Below, one piece after another: positions 44,501-50,223 of a DNA stretch of 64,000 nt. A program made the translations under genes and the position numbers. Within the stretch, counting starts at the first letter, position 1, and every line of letters begins with the position of its first letter. The notes below the pieces were generated by a model. It was not told where the DNA came from and did not search any database. It was given only the letters and a program-made list of their open reading frames with translations. The stretch is from Taibaiella helva. GTDB taxonomy: Bacteria; Bacteroidota; Bacteroidia; Chitinophagales; Chitinophagaceae. The stretch covers positions 62,001 to 126,000 of the forward strand of contig NZ_QUZZ01000002.1 of the NCBI RefSeq assembly GCF_003545695.1, in the 5' to 3' direction.

Positions 44501-44712
44501 TCAGCAATAAGTCTTTGTACAAACTCTTTAGTCGCGTTTTTTAGAAAACCGGTATTATCCGTTTTCAGCAAATTGACGACATCCATTGTGAATTTAAAAT
44601 TGGCAGGGAGAAGTGGTTCGACTTGCCTATAGGAGGTTTTATCCAAGTAGGTGGCAAGCCCCTGCGCCGTATTGTAAGTCTTGCCGTAGATAGTAACTGG
44701 TGTAAAAGGCAT
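35509..44712 (-). CDS. Giant toxin-like protein with C80 self-processing cysteine protease
   Basis: 3067 aa, no signal peptide. N-terminus (1-760) is helical: three repeats of about 78 residues each contain LPANFKF and VVNLLKTDNTGFL-like segments (at about 34, 113, 191). Residues 765-950 match the peptidase C80 domain of TcdA/TcdB and MARTX toxins: YDAQIFVTVGED, His839 in ILGHGDHNGLEIGG, Cys892 in LSILGCQLAA. Residues about 1300-1500 are a long hydrophobic region (VVTKSLQKATLSLSAAG, GLIIAITGFVVTGVIQG) like the translocation domain of clostridial toxins. A GGKGNDQFLI block (about 1641) resembles an RTX calcium repeat. The remaining 1400 residues are beta-rich, probably binding domains, ending RWIKEVTFVTADV. 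Known family logic: the host cofactor InsP6 triggers CPD autocleavage and releases the N-terminal effector; here no glycosyltransferase is visible. The gene stands alone and has its own terminator. It could be exported by an unknown route. Confidence 0.82.
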   Translation of the reverse strand: MPFTPVTIYGKTYNTAQGLATYLDKTSYRQVEPLLPANFKFTMDVVNLLKTDNTGFLKNATKEFVQRLIADNTPSEFGTMTLGVFQSLSTFLTVQQRAVYLDQATVNQLRVPLPANLKIEAEVINLLKTDGTGFLGKISPDLAQKIFSSNTPEQLEIINKNTFQDILKLLPPQDLANFFDRTTYARVKNRLPANFKFSMNIVNLLKTSHTKFLQKGITGLGMRILEDNTAAELSTMTTEVFQNLQEVMMQQHYDAIPDSKMIDFLKTPKPKVGWGINVAKQLKPSILHALVNATPQVPNAEGFFAYLGHNALSFIDPAYFATFDTHIYKSIFAVPFFIDAAGDTFWATNAKTFQDLSRAQIQNINAKVLNELILEAATSGEPTLDKPYRVKLPAGFLKKLSTGQVMGITPHAFAQLYPAHYRYLKAQDLATILEQLSVRQVGALQDTVLEDILTDDVSQKLFQANKLKSFTDKVPVAKKQLLSNGFFLAESPSSLTDPDLAKLNIASTLAAQQGAADISVLNKLGPGDAKRFSTSSLFYKIIMDGTWLEYIPPLFFKGFSVDQAKGLSPNAVQRLSAPQIKALGSLVLQFSIPQLKVLDDAQIAAVREDIKLDFADLINLHRPLPSRLPHSRPVLPGRGVYSRLLKAADPDSFIAKIHRREIRSIVKEQWSGMSSVYRGKILTAIVRKGMPINNLFSREQLLQLNGAVLTEVIRGMGSLRLLANDIFTSPGYGPMVFRRLFETGVFDVAYQYMADKRAKAGSFRKYDAQIFVTVGEDQGQHLASLAYAGKMEDNVPTLIYHYKNAVGVPELLKVINGSVANELRLLDGKQNVRTYILGHGDHNGLEIGGGSALDDEKIYISYPEVYAALDGLWKKLSPNSLAKFTKLSILGCQLAAPPTRKDENGRPIKPKSNDWDTYFGDSFLGKLSALFFSDLNSAYRNNLRISAFKRPTSGETGQTLVYRKGITYANNQRDKIIASWDSTGNNIVRLRRGPEIGVRSSGRKLLPDTAINTDTFFLPEEDLHENFVDDLALAITEQDFGDGSSADWRGVNIISEEEEGNNKVIVLQRNPEDGDARSSHLIWDIVTPGGNATTNTSQKGRLIRTTGFSEQDRLEKALDQLKRIRTNTRAASGRADRILALPQLAGMSTADKNEARSIISGLPDVDDNAFTATSGSIIKLRALQAQRVASLDTLSDIADLALYWLSKSTPEASKLLLSDEGVATWSGSGQATLNENRTKEILSGNDLLLRMRILGALLQLDDNARTPLMEAFEKSTDPVLQRVGIDIVKQRFKMMNAHNTMSISEKASGALNVYFTVTAIYSLVKNWHTSSNAQIGLDLTNIVGSNLAIVSSFVVTKSLQKATLSLSAAGFSVARSVNTVMRYFPGIDFILAGVTMGSIGLQWEDFWKSGANKNSYAYKALVANTVTTVAFTAAGLAVTGSYLAASLTTAVAGTVIESIAASAGPIGLIIAITGFVVTGVIQGSLILHEYGDYYDSVGEEIRQFFASWIGIETAATKKAIAHKALATAASAYQTALNKDAQATKNYMAAYYGNMGYRKVVTVDHVYSTASFTRRQAEGIDGIVFNNMDTTNYRTIDANATGDKGTAFVGLSWAGYSIPFDGDPDRDNLFDLRGISAGRVKGGKGNDQFLIDQNTGLSQAIDTGGGLNRIMVDAGGGHLEIRQIDGSNCELLFFDSGRVVNIRGSFIQLLVTNATRAGIDLSLAPNGIRFDVGGVEKASLKIRGGAQGNSFVLREGSDIVARGNDILFWDGNSNAKISLEPPDETNAQKLVVHFGKAYHQITAHRLKNDLILGCGQKKIEIKGLYLKNGALDASKFISFIDISPTCFTLNCLLILGSAPLSLRKLSKTIIFRKGSGGTAAAPVNVWADECINTYSFSKDAGCFKLNFFMQHLNQVLLETDQNSIRYKKKEKNLILDFGNDCLLNINGYFPDMQEEKLLDIWIKPSTDLYPTRLVLDPSKFDQADDIYQSFSIPVTDLPKAPYAEVIDINGLTTDIELDAHDYLKEGKGKIHISIPEWADPARLIQCRYGGHDLALYFADHESRKEGSLPPMLIIDNALFFPKNAFRIFLHQEKYKPAHPEPFILSDYPPCSGEHTIALSWNQPVTASIRFDESHNYYISVPARKANSGATTYYLELYVLEGACDLKVSSYNSEDYHSQYTTNALDETGPYIITVSITDIPGKDLALLLQVVASSDNTNTRYALKGSNIRGTSISDDYILTPEVTELVVAPTRLLGSHDDGLLDATDYPVTCLLGGKATVKIDLDRGTRYEWLIDNTAVDTNSDRLLLTGNYIFSELEFFAAGPDLGLLIPIDKGNNQKEEKLIWFKDNNTNPAVRNLIVQLTSYATQELSFALPIADPSSGCFILPASAHNLAITGKGTFILDMDYYSENVTTIFIPHHLFGNRNEIVYNSSSNPLKPYFIEKGEQTGYDLRINQGELTLYIINYYRKPEAIRFCLVDYSQGSKSYQTLADQRQSIVFPNKFMDPIKIKLSGNLVFFPLKLLVPAITEGVFNIFDDSVQTITSPVQKLIFLDSFDFASSSSSAMAMTAADISAYLKMYGISAFPFDLPPSPVDHYGRAHIRTLILLNIASKGNFYSANVYVFYRYYSGKDVFIHVSPRGWLKTIDDARYAIALCNAGVNAKIISYAYMFKLTLAQAYLYSQKISGENFDRDEFARYASFVSGIRSIKWDGEGEGYGNQIITLTPAPLPIGWNTASTREQTLLTWGLIAKGFLPAKAELMATIARQAFSMTYDMFSYEFAQLLDLKDGKEEGDAHDMNFLLRKGVTALDIETSKRVRTRYESGNRNDLITVTVSEGLGGDGQASYRILGNARLTNSLKLETAGSSSDFKFGTLTTANGLSPLPGLLLEALRAPALNTNTILLARIYEANKTSDDILKVTVMPAGTSWYGRSVPDNIVNGVPTTGELHSWRAAIRYDKDGKAIPTRCDTVKISFTFKHKIILKSITIATAYEKAITENYSRYGEYQVAALDGEEWTFVSGHLIWTGNDDNMTVPIETLGVPYSAYVLIGVRGNYDHDRWIKEVTFVTADV

Positions 44713-44792
44713 AATATGATGTATTTAGTTTTTAATTAGAATGCAGCAAATGCTTTCAACGTTTTAAAATATCGAATGAGTTAAAAATAGGA
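44713..44792 (-). promoter_or_regulatory. Presumed promoter region of the giant gene
   Basis: Only about 80 bases separate the start codon from direct-repeat copy B. It is AT-rich. No exact TAnnTTTG element is present; GCATTTG at about 44750 on the minus strand is the nearest match. The promoter may lie inside copy B. Confidence 0.3.
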
Positions 44793-44862
44793 TACGAACA
44801 GGGATTAAGAGGTGCGATTACATGTCTTATATCTAATTCTGTAATCAATCGCATCAAGGTAT

Positions 44863-45039
44863 GCTGTTTATATGATTTTATATTGATTAATAAATAATAA
44901 TATAAAATAAAAGACACAATGGTTACAAAAAGAACAAAAACATATTTACTGTTCAATTTGTAAATTGAACTATACAGAAAAAGGGCCAATACAAAACGAC
45001 AAAATTTTCCAGCATCACCTTTTTTACTTTGTCGTTCAT
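44863..45039 (-). pseudogene. Frameshifted copy of the 58-aa membrane peptide
   Basis: It starts at ATG 45039 (MNDKVKKVML), as in copy A. Two extra bases after codon 11 push the frame into an early stop. The original frame (LALFLYSSIYKLNSKYVF) is still readable after the shift and now runs on past the old stop. Confidence 0.6.
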
Positions 45040-45120
45040 AGTATTTTGAATGCTTAACAAATGAAATGTTCAGAATAATTTCACATAATTTATGTAATCG
45101 CACCAAAATGGTAAAAGTAT

Positions 45121-45216
45121 TTAAGCACAATTCGCAGTTGCCGGACGTCCGCAGCTTTGAAAACATGATTCCTTAGAGACGCAAGTACCGTCGACAGAGC
45201 GTTTGATCGTCGAAAC
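45121..45216 (-). pseudogene. Leaderless remnant of the lanthipeptide-type precursor
   Basis: The last 31 codons of the precursor core survive (VSTIKRSVDGTCVSKESCFQ then SCGRPATANCA and TAA). The copy A core has SCGCPATTNCA, so one core Cys has become Arg. The leader and start are deleted. The remnant cannot be made as a normal precursor. Confidence 0.7.
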
Positions 45217-45599
45217 GGTTATTCGTTTTGTTTTCGCTTTGGGTCAATTAAGGATAAATCCACAATTCCTGACCGGAATATATCGTCCGCAATACCACCA
45301 TCGGTATGGTATGCATTTATTGATTTAAGCAGGTAATTTAATATTTTATGCATGTTCAGGAGACAAGTTATAATTTATTACCGAATTAAACAAGAAATAT
45401 TTAGCGATACTTCTCCGAACCTGTATTGAGGTATTTCTTGTTTAATTGAGGCATTGCCTTTTTGTAGCCGTATTTTCATAATTAATGTGTTGATAGGTCG
45501 GGATGCTTCATATTTCTCAACATCAGAACAACATCAATTTCAGCAGGATTACCGGCAAGGGGATGCGAACATTGATACATTCCTCCCGCAGCAAAAATG

Positions 45600-45627
45600 A
45601 ATGCCAGCCATTAGGCTGGCATTTTTC
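45600..45627 (+). terminator. Hairpin with T-run at the end of copy B
   Basis: Stem AATGCCAGCC/GGCTGGCATT with an ATTA loop, followed by TTTTTC. It occupies the position of the perfect 21-bp hairpin that ends copy A, but the inner stem sequence differs. Confidence 0.6.
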
Positions 45628-46351
45628 TTTTCAGTCTGCTGTATATCAAGGTAGTAAAATAGGCCAGATCTGCTATAGTGCAGTATCGCTATGCGTTCCT
45701 CGCTACTCCTTATTTTCCAATAGGACATAACCTTAAAACGCCTGATTGCACCATCTGAGTTGCTTGACCTCATCTATTTAAACGCGGAGAATAGTGTAGC
45801 GGGATTCGAACCGGGATATTGTTTAGAATTTCCCATAAGTAACAAAACTTGCCAATCAGAAAACCGTTGGCGTAAGTACTGTTCGGTTACCGTTAATCTT
45901 ATCGCATTTTTTAAGAGTGCTTTTCGCCCACGGCATGTTTATGCACTTGTGATATAGAATGGCACATTTAAGATAGAAGATTATACAAAATTTTAAGAAC
46001 AATAGTCATCACACTCTGTAAATAACAAAAAGGAGAAGCTGATGACAGCTACAAACCCCTATAGACAATAAGGTCATAGAACGGGGTTTGTAAAAAAATA
46101 TTTATTAGAAGACGGTGAAACCTTTATGCATATGTCCTGCTTTGAAAGCGCTGCTGTGCAAAAGAAATTATTCGCTTTGCCATTGTTTTAAAACGTTCCG
46201 GGAAGAAAGAGAAGCCAGCAGCCCGAAAGAGCCTTTTTAAAACGGGAAAGCTAAAATTAATAGATTCCACAACCGATGATGAATAGCTCAACAAAAGAGA
46301 TCCCATGATGTCACAGAATCCTTTTTGTTTAAACACTTAAACAAAAACTAC
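45628..46351. other. 720-base AT-rich region at the island edge
   Basis: No supported gene. At 45783-45800 the minus strand reads GGTTCGAATCCCGCTAC, which resembles the 3-prime end of a tRNA, but the T-stem does not pair and no matching acceptor strand was found. It is probably a degraded tRNA piece marking the right border of the accessory region. Confidence 0.35.
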
Positions 46352-46777
46352 ATGAACAAAGAACAGCAAAAACAAACTTCCAAACACTGGCATGAAGCCT
46401 TTGGTACAGAAGCTTTAAAGGATAGTTATGATAATTATCTTCATGATGATTTTAAAGCTGAATTTTTTAATGGCAAACAGGTGAATAAAGCCGAATATAT
46501 AAAGCAGGACCAGCAATTTGCGCAGCTGTTAAAGCCCAACAGAATAACAGTTACAGAGCAGGTAGCGGAAGATGATAAAGTTGTTTCCGTTATGACCTGG
46601 GAAGCCACGCAGGTGGCAGACATGCCCGGTATCCCTGCTACCAGCAAAGCCTTTAAAATAAACGGCATTGCCATTGATTATTTTAAAGATGGGAAAGTGA
46701 TCAGGCATTTCCCGTTATTCGACCAATTGGAAATGATGAAACAGCTGGGTGTTATTTCCACACCTTTATCGCATTGA
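46352..46777 (+). CDS. SnoaL-like (NTF2-fold) protein
   Basis: A 141-aa protein starting at ATG 46352; an upstream TTG is ignored. The pattern EALKDSYDNYLHDDFKAEF, KAEYIKQDQQFAQLL, VVSVMTWEATQ and FKINGIAIDYFKDGKVIRHF plus LFDQLEMMKQLG is that of SnoaL-type ester cyclase-like proteins with a cone-shaped NTF2 fold. These are small cytoplasmic enzymes or binding proteins with varied substrates. It is a single gene with an A-rich leader. The exact reaction is not known. Confidence 0.75.
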   Translation: MNKEQQKQTSKHWHEAFGTEALKDSYDNYLHDDFKAEFFNGKQVNKAEYIKQDQQFAQLLKPNRITVTEQVAEDDKVVSVMTWEATQVADMPGIPATSKAFKINGIAIDYFKDGKVIRHFPLFDQLEMMKQLGVISTPLSH

Positions 46778-46830
46778 ACCTGGTAAACTATTCAGAGAAT
46801 GTGTCATAACCTGCGATTGCAGAAAACAAA

Positions 46831-46854
46831 CGGCGGCCGATCCGATGGCCGCCG
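46831..46854. terminator. Hairpin between convergent genes
   Basis: Stem CGGCGGCC/GGCCGCCG with an 8-base loop, between the stops of the SnoaL-like gene and the T9SS cargo gene. T-runs are short, so it is a weak terminator. Confidence 0.5.
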
Positions 46855-46884
46855 CTTTCTGAATCCGAAAGGAATAAGGTTTGA

Positions 46885-48432
46885 TTACCGGCGCAGCACG
46901 ATCGCCTTGCTCCAGGCGGCAAAGCTTCCGTTGTCACCCGCTATTTTCACCAGGTAAGTGCCAGGCTTCAGGTTAGCTAGTGTAAATGAGCCGCTTTGCG
47001 TCGCTGTCAGTGATTGTACGAGGCGGCCCTGAAGGTCGTATAGGTATACAGAAGCGCCGGTTTGGTGCAGCGCCAGGTTGACCTTAATTGTTCCATCAAA
47101 TGAAGGATTGGGCGCTATGGTATAAGAAAAGCTGTTGGTAATGCCGGGTATCAGCACGTTACGGCTTACTTCAGCTTGCTGGTCTGCGCTTTCCATCTTT
47201 AAGCGATAAAGGCTTATATCCGTAAATACATTTTTGTCACTGGTTTCATAGCTCAGCTCTATATTGGCGGCTTGCCGGGCCTTTTCGTAAGCAACATCTT
47301 CCCAATCGCCGTTACCGCTTTTTCGCTGTACGGTATAGCCGGTTATGTCTGCTGTCTGCACAGCGCGCCACTTCAGGATCACATTTCCCCCCATTCTGGC
47401 GCCTGTAAAATCGATCAGCTTCACCGGCAATACCGTGGCGTTGCAGGTATTGAGCACCCGCTCGATCAACGCATTGGAAACTGTGGTCACTACATTGTTG
47501 GTGTTGGTCAACGTCATGTTTTTGGCAACGATCCACAGGTTATTGAGCTTTTGGGGCAGGTTGGTGGCGTAAGGAGCGGGGTAGGTCAGCACTCCGGAGT
47601 AAAATGGGGTACCGGAGGTAATGGTATAAGGGCCTGCATCTGACAGCACTTTGGTATCCAGTGAGGCATCAAAGAAGTTATCGCCATTATCTACGTATAC
47701 ATCCGTCTGGAACGATAGCTGCTGTATGCTGGTGGTAGAAACCGTATAAGCGTATGTGTTCGATACACCTATCGGCTGGCAAGTGAAATCAGTGCTGATC
47801 GTGGGATCGTTGACCAGGAACGAAAAGCCCTGCATAGAACATTGTACCGCGGGATTGGTGCTGTTGGCATTGCTTGACCAGGCATCTCCGGTAAAATTGA
47901 TCTGGTTGCCACAGGCGCCAGGCACTATAAGCGTCAGATTATTGATGGTATATCGGTAGATATTCTCCGCGTCATTGAGGACAACTCTGTTGTAGGACAG
48001 GCCATCAGAGGCATCTTTTACCTGGTTAATGGCCGGAGGCGTGGCATCGTCGATACCGGGATCGGGGCCATAAGTGGTCATAAAGACCTGGTTAGCCGGG
48101 GCTGTTGGATTATTGTTGACCACATCGTTATCGATAATGATCGTTGCCAGCGCATCGTTGAGAATATTGTTTTCTTTGGGCTGATTTTGTGTGCTGTACG
48201 TATGTACCGTATAATCCTGGGTGCGCCAGATATGTACAAAAATGATCTTATTGCCGTTGTTAATATCGATTTCAAAGCCGAGATTAAGGTTAACTACGCA
48301 ATTACCGTCGACATTCGTGGTTACAGAATTAAGCTCTACAGTGGGATTTAGAAACTGGCATTGGGCTGCAGCTAAAAAAGGCATGAACAAGATGCTGCAA
48401 AACAGGGCAAGAAATGGTAATGAAGCTTTCAT
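46885..48432 (-). CDS. Large secreted protein with T9SS sorting domain
   Basis: 515 aa from ATG 48432, which gives the cleaner signal peptide (ending FLAAAQ); an ATG three codons upstream is also possible. The N-terminal 330 residues are beta-rich, with cysteines and several NITFTG or FTDIS-like strands, not recognised. A fibronectin type III-like stretch (VILKWRAVQTADITGYTVQR) is followed by a T9SS type A sorting domain: APNPSFDGTIKVNLA, VYLYDLQGRLVQSL, LKPGTYLVKIA. It is exported to the surface. Function unknown. Confidence 0.75.
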   Translation of the reverse strand: MKASLPFLALFCSILFMPFLAAAQCQFLNPTVELNSVTTNVDGNCVVNLNLGFEIDINNGNKIIFVHIWRTQDYTVHTYSTQNQPKENNILNDALATIIIDNDVVNNNPTAPANQVFMTTYGPDPGIDDATPPAINQVKDASDGLSYNRVVLNDAENIYRYTINNLTLIVPGACGNQINFTGDAWSSNANSTNPAVQCSMQGFSFLVNDPTISTDFTCQPIGVSNTYAYTVSTTSIQQLSFQTDVYVDNGDNFFDASLDTKVLSDAGPYTITSGTPFYSGVLTYPAPYATNLPQKLNNLWIVAKNMTLTNTNNVVTTVSNALIERVLNTCNATVLPVKLIDFTGARMGGNVILKWRAVQTADITGYTVQRKSGNGDWEDVAYEKARQAANIELSYETSDKNVFTDISLYRLKMESADQQAEVSRNVLIPGITNSFSYTIAPNPSFDGTIKVNLALHQTGASVYLYDLQGRLVQSLTATQSGSFTLANLKPGTYLVKIAGDNGSFAAWSKAIVLRR

Positions 48433-48441
48433 GGTGTACAT

Positions 48442-49096
48442 TTTTTAAAATGAGAAATAGGGTTATGGGTACATGAAACATTTAATTTTTAATAACAAAA
48501 ATTTAAATTGACAATTCATTTGTTAGTTGTGTAGTAATAAACAACAAAATTATTGCGGTCTTTACCATGCATTAATAGGCAGCTTTTATTTTTTAAAAGC
48601 ATGTTTTATACATTATCAGGTATGCTATATTTGATAAGCCCCTTGTTTAAGCAAAAAAATGGGGCAGGAGAGAGACTCATTTTGCACTGCAGCTAGAAAG
48701 GATATACCAGTTGTCTTAGGACTATAAATTCCTTAGCAGACAAGTGTCTGCAGGTATATTTTTTTGATGCGTTCACGCGCATAACTTGCTGGTTTACAAA
48801 ATGGCAATTGTCGCATGAAAATGGTTGATAAGAGGGGCCATCGACAGGAACACCATGGGTTGATGAGGTCAGCCAAAGCCAGCATAGCCGCTATTTTATT
48901 CGAAAAGTTCTATGCGGACAGATGTTCAGAACGCACTTTACTTTTTAAACAACCTGGTAAGAATGGTGTAGGTAGAATTGATCTTAGCCGCATGGCCCGG
49001 GAGACCGGGTTGGATATGTTAAAAATGTAATAAATGCCTGTTCGTAGTTTCGTCTTTCTCAAATTTTCTCGTCTTTATCTTTAGATTGCATCTTTT
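48442..49096. other. 655-base region between divergent genes
   Basis: It is AT-rich from 48442 to 48660. One rightward frame, 48815-49030 (71 codons, MKMVDKRGHRQEHHG start), has no recognisable family and is not called as a gene. No strong hairpin. Confidence 0.35.
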
Positions 49097-49267
49097 ATGA
49101 AAAAAATCATTGTATTCTTCAGCGCTGCGTCCCTGCTTTTTTTGAATGCCTGCGTGGTGCAGCGTACCGCCGGTAATAGCGGAAAGGTCCCTCCCGGGCA
49201 GGCCAAAAAAGCATACGGAAGCCAGTCAGCAAAACCCTTTGCACCAGGACAGCAAAAAAAACGCTAG
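49097..49267 (+). CDS. Small lipoprotein (PPGQAKK type)
   Basis: A 56-aa protein, ATG 49097 to TAG 49265. Signal with lipobox LNAC (Cys19), then VVQRTAGNSGKVPPGQAKKA and YGSQSAKPFAPGQQKKR. The PPGQAKK...SAKxFAPGQxKK pattern recurs in tiny Bacteroidota lipoproteins, sometimes labelled quinol oxidase subunit 4 without good reason. Its role is unknown. It lies 22 bases before the DUF4382 gene and is likely co-transcribed with it. Confidence 0.65.
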   Translation: MKKIIVFFSAASLLFLNACVVQRTAGNSGKVPPGQAKKAYGSQSAKPFAPGQQKKR

Positions 49268-49289
49268 TGTTCACCTAAAATGTGTAATT

Positions 49290-50072
49290 ATGAAAAAGAG
49301 ACCATTAGTCCTGGGCCTTTGTGTATTGGGACTCCTTAGCCTTTTAGCCTCCTGCAAAAAAGATGATGCGCCGGCCGGAACGGCAACGATGAACATTCAC
49401 CTGACAGACGGTCCCGGTAATTATGATGCCGTGCTGATCGATGTTCAGCAGATCGAAATCCATTCGGACATTAACGGGTGGGTAACCGTAAATCCTGTGC
49501 ACCCCGGTGTCTACAATCTGCTGGATTTCAGGAACGGAGCGGACACCTTACTCTGCCAGGCACAGCTTCCTGCCGGAAATATCTCGCAGATGCGCCTTGT
49601 TCTTGGCAGCAGTAATTCGGTAGTAGTAGATGGCGTAACCTATCCTTTGTCAACACCTTCAGCGCAGCAAAGCGGGCTGAAATTCAATATCCACCAGGAG
49701 CTGGTCCCTAACGGGTCCTATCATTTCTGGATTGACTTTGACGCCGGGCGCTCTATCGTAAAAACCGGGAACGGCGCTTATAGCCTTAAGCCTGTGATAA
49801 GAACCTATACAGAATTGACCAACGGTAAAATTAAAGGCTATGTGCTGCCCCCGGCGGCAGATGCAACCGTATATGCCATTAACGGAGCGGATACCTTCAG
49901 CGCTATACCAGCAGCAGACGGCTATTTCCTCTTCTGTGGCTTACCGGAAGGCAATTATAACCTATGGTTCGATGCGCTTGATGCCACCAATTACCAGGAT
50001 TCACTGATGCCCAATGTGCCTGTCACCTTCGGCAATATAAATGATGTGGGCATCGTCACGCTGATACAATAA
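49290..50072 (+). CDS. DUF4382 lipoprotein
   Basis: 260 aa from ATG 49290, with lipobox LLASC (Cys22) followed by KKDDAP. The DUF4382 domain (about 30-180) starts GTATMNIHLTDGPGNYDAVL then IDVQQIEIHS, with VYNLLDFRNGADTLL and QMRLVLGSSNSVVVDG. The C-terminal 75 residues form a carboxypeptidase-regulatory-like beta domain (LPEGNYNLWFDALD). It is probably at the outer membrane facing outward. Function unknown; usually found as a single surface lipoprotein. A terminator follows. Confidence 0.8.
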   Translation: MKKRPLVLGLCVLGLLSLLASCKKDDAPAGTATMNIHLTDGPGNYDAVLIDVQQIEIHSDINGWVTVNPVHPGVYNLLDFRNGADTLLCQAQLPAGNISQMRLVLGSSNSVVVDGVTYPLSTPSAQQSGLKFNIHQELVPNGSYHFWIDFDAGRSIVKTGNGAYSLKPVIRTYTELTNGKIKGYVLPPAADATVYAINGADTFSAIPAADGYFLFCGLPEGNYNLWFDALDATNYQDSLMPNVPVTFGNINDVGIVTLIQ

Positions 50073-50140
50073 TCTGGTGGCGGGCGTATATTTCCTGGTA
50101 CTATATGACTTGCAGGTATAGGCGAAAATAGTGATCAAAC

Positions 50141-50174
50141 AAAATCCCCGGCCTTTTTCTAGACCGGGGATTTT
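50141..50174. terminator. Terminator between convergent genes
   Basis: Stem AAAATCCCCGG/CCGGGGATTTT with a 12-base loop. It lies past the DUF4382 stop and before the end of the TonB receptor gene, and is usable on both strands. Confidence 0.85.
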
Positions 50175-50223
50175 CTTTTAATACGCGGCTTTTTAGACAG
50201 CCTCATTGATGAAGCGTAAAGCA

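Larger units (their letters stand above)
44793..45605. repeat. Long direct repeat, copy B (decayed precursor cassette)
   Basis: About 812 bases homologous to 29609-30543. It carries a deletion of roughly 125-180 bases that removes the precursor leader and start, and a two-base insertion (GGAAAATTTT versus GAATTTT) that shifts the frame of the small membrane peptide. It lies immediately upstream of the giant toxin gene. Confidence 0.85.

Noticed and set aside
35509-44712. Holin, immunity or secretion genes paired with the giant protein
   Set aside because: No TcdE-like holin, type I exporter or immunity gene could be recognised on either side; the neighbours are transposon remnants and repeats.
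44756-45166. 136-codon minus-strand frame as a real gene
   Set aside because: It is a chimera produced by frameshifts in the decayed copy of the 58-aa peptide; comparison with copy A shows the true gene.
45750-45890. tRNA gene on the minus strand
   Set aside because: Only a T-arm-like piece is seen; the T-stem does not pair and no acceptor or anticodon arm could be matched.
46124-46306. Minus-strand frame upstream of the SnoaL-like gene
   Set aside because: It overlaps the leader of the SnoaL-like gene and reads as Ser/Phe-rich noise with no known motif.
48815-49030. 71-codon plus-strand frame
   Set aside because: No recognisable family, no promoter element, and a region otherwise devoid of coding character.
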